A DNA stretch of 6,060 nucleotides from Desulfovibrio sp. (GTDB taxonomy: Bacteria; Desulfobacterota; Desulfovibrionia; Desulfovibrionales; Desulfovibrionaceae): positions 1 to 6,060 of the forward strand of contig JAIWOE010000211.1 of NCBI GenBank assembly GCA_020217165.1, written 5' to 3'. Position 1 is the first letter of the stretch. Each line of letters begins with the position of its first letter. Both the position numbers and the translations under genes were made by a program. The notes under the pieces were generated by a model. It was not told the DNA's origin. It ran no database searches and saw only the letters and a list, made by a program, of their open reading frames with translations. Shown piece after piece: positions 6,049 to 6,060 of this stretch.

Positions 6049-6060
6049 GCTGCAAACTCT

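Overview
The window is GC-rich chromosomal DNA from a bacterium that I infer to be an anaerobic deltaproteobacterium, most likely a sulfate reducer of the Desulfovibrionales type. The basis is the mix of a nitronate-monooxygenase family protein with a C-terminal four-cysteine motif of the kind I associate with anaerobes, an AlgC-type hexose phosphomutase, and a cysteine synthase fused to a cysteinyl-tRNA-synthetase-like domain. The taxonomic call is an inference; no 16S or other decisive marker is present. I see no mobile element, CRISPR array, tRNA or rRNA.

Layout. Positions 1-618 (minus) hold the first 206 codons of rpsB (ribosomal protein S2), cut by the left edge. Its upstream side (619-769) carries a good Shine-Dalgarno, a leader of about 117 nt that can fold into a closed three-way junction, and a strong sigma70-type promoter with a C-rich discriminator. 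From 770 to 1019 no gene is convincing. Positions 1036-2115 (plus) encode the nitronate monooxygenase/FabK-like flavoprotein, followed by a textbook intrinsic terminator at 2143-2176. Positions 2289-3677 (plus) encode a phosphomannomutase/phosphoglucomutase. A GC-rich hairpin fills the 70-bp convergent gap. Positions 3748-6048 (minus) encode the 766-residue fusion, whose start lies 12 bases from the right edge.

The genes do not form one operon. rpsB and the flavoprotein gene diverge, the flavoprotein and phosphomutase genes are separated by a terminator, and the fusion gene converges on the phosphomutase gene. They serve translation, flavin-dependent oxidation or detoxification, sugar-nucleotide supply for envelope polysaccharide, and cysteine synthesis.

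The most notable item is the fusion protein. A CysM-type cysteine synthase that looks catalytically intact is joined to a nearly full-length CysRS-like module that has lost HIGH, KMSKS and three of the four zinc ligands. This looks like a pseudo-synthetase attached to the enzyme that makes its former amino-acid substrate, possibly for cysteine sensing or tRNA(Cys) binding. The second item is the structured rpsB leader, a candidate S2 autoregulatory element.
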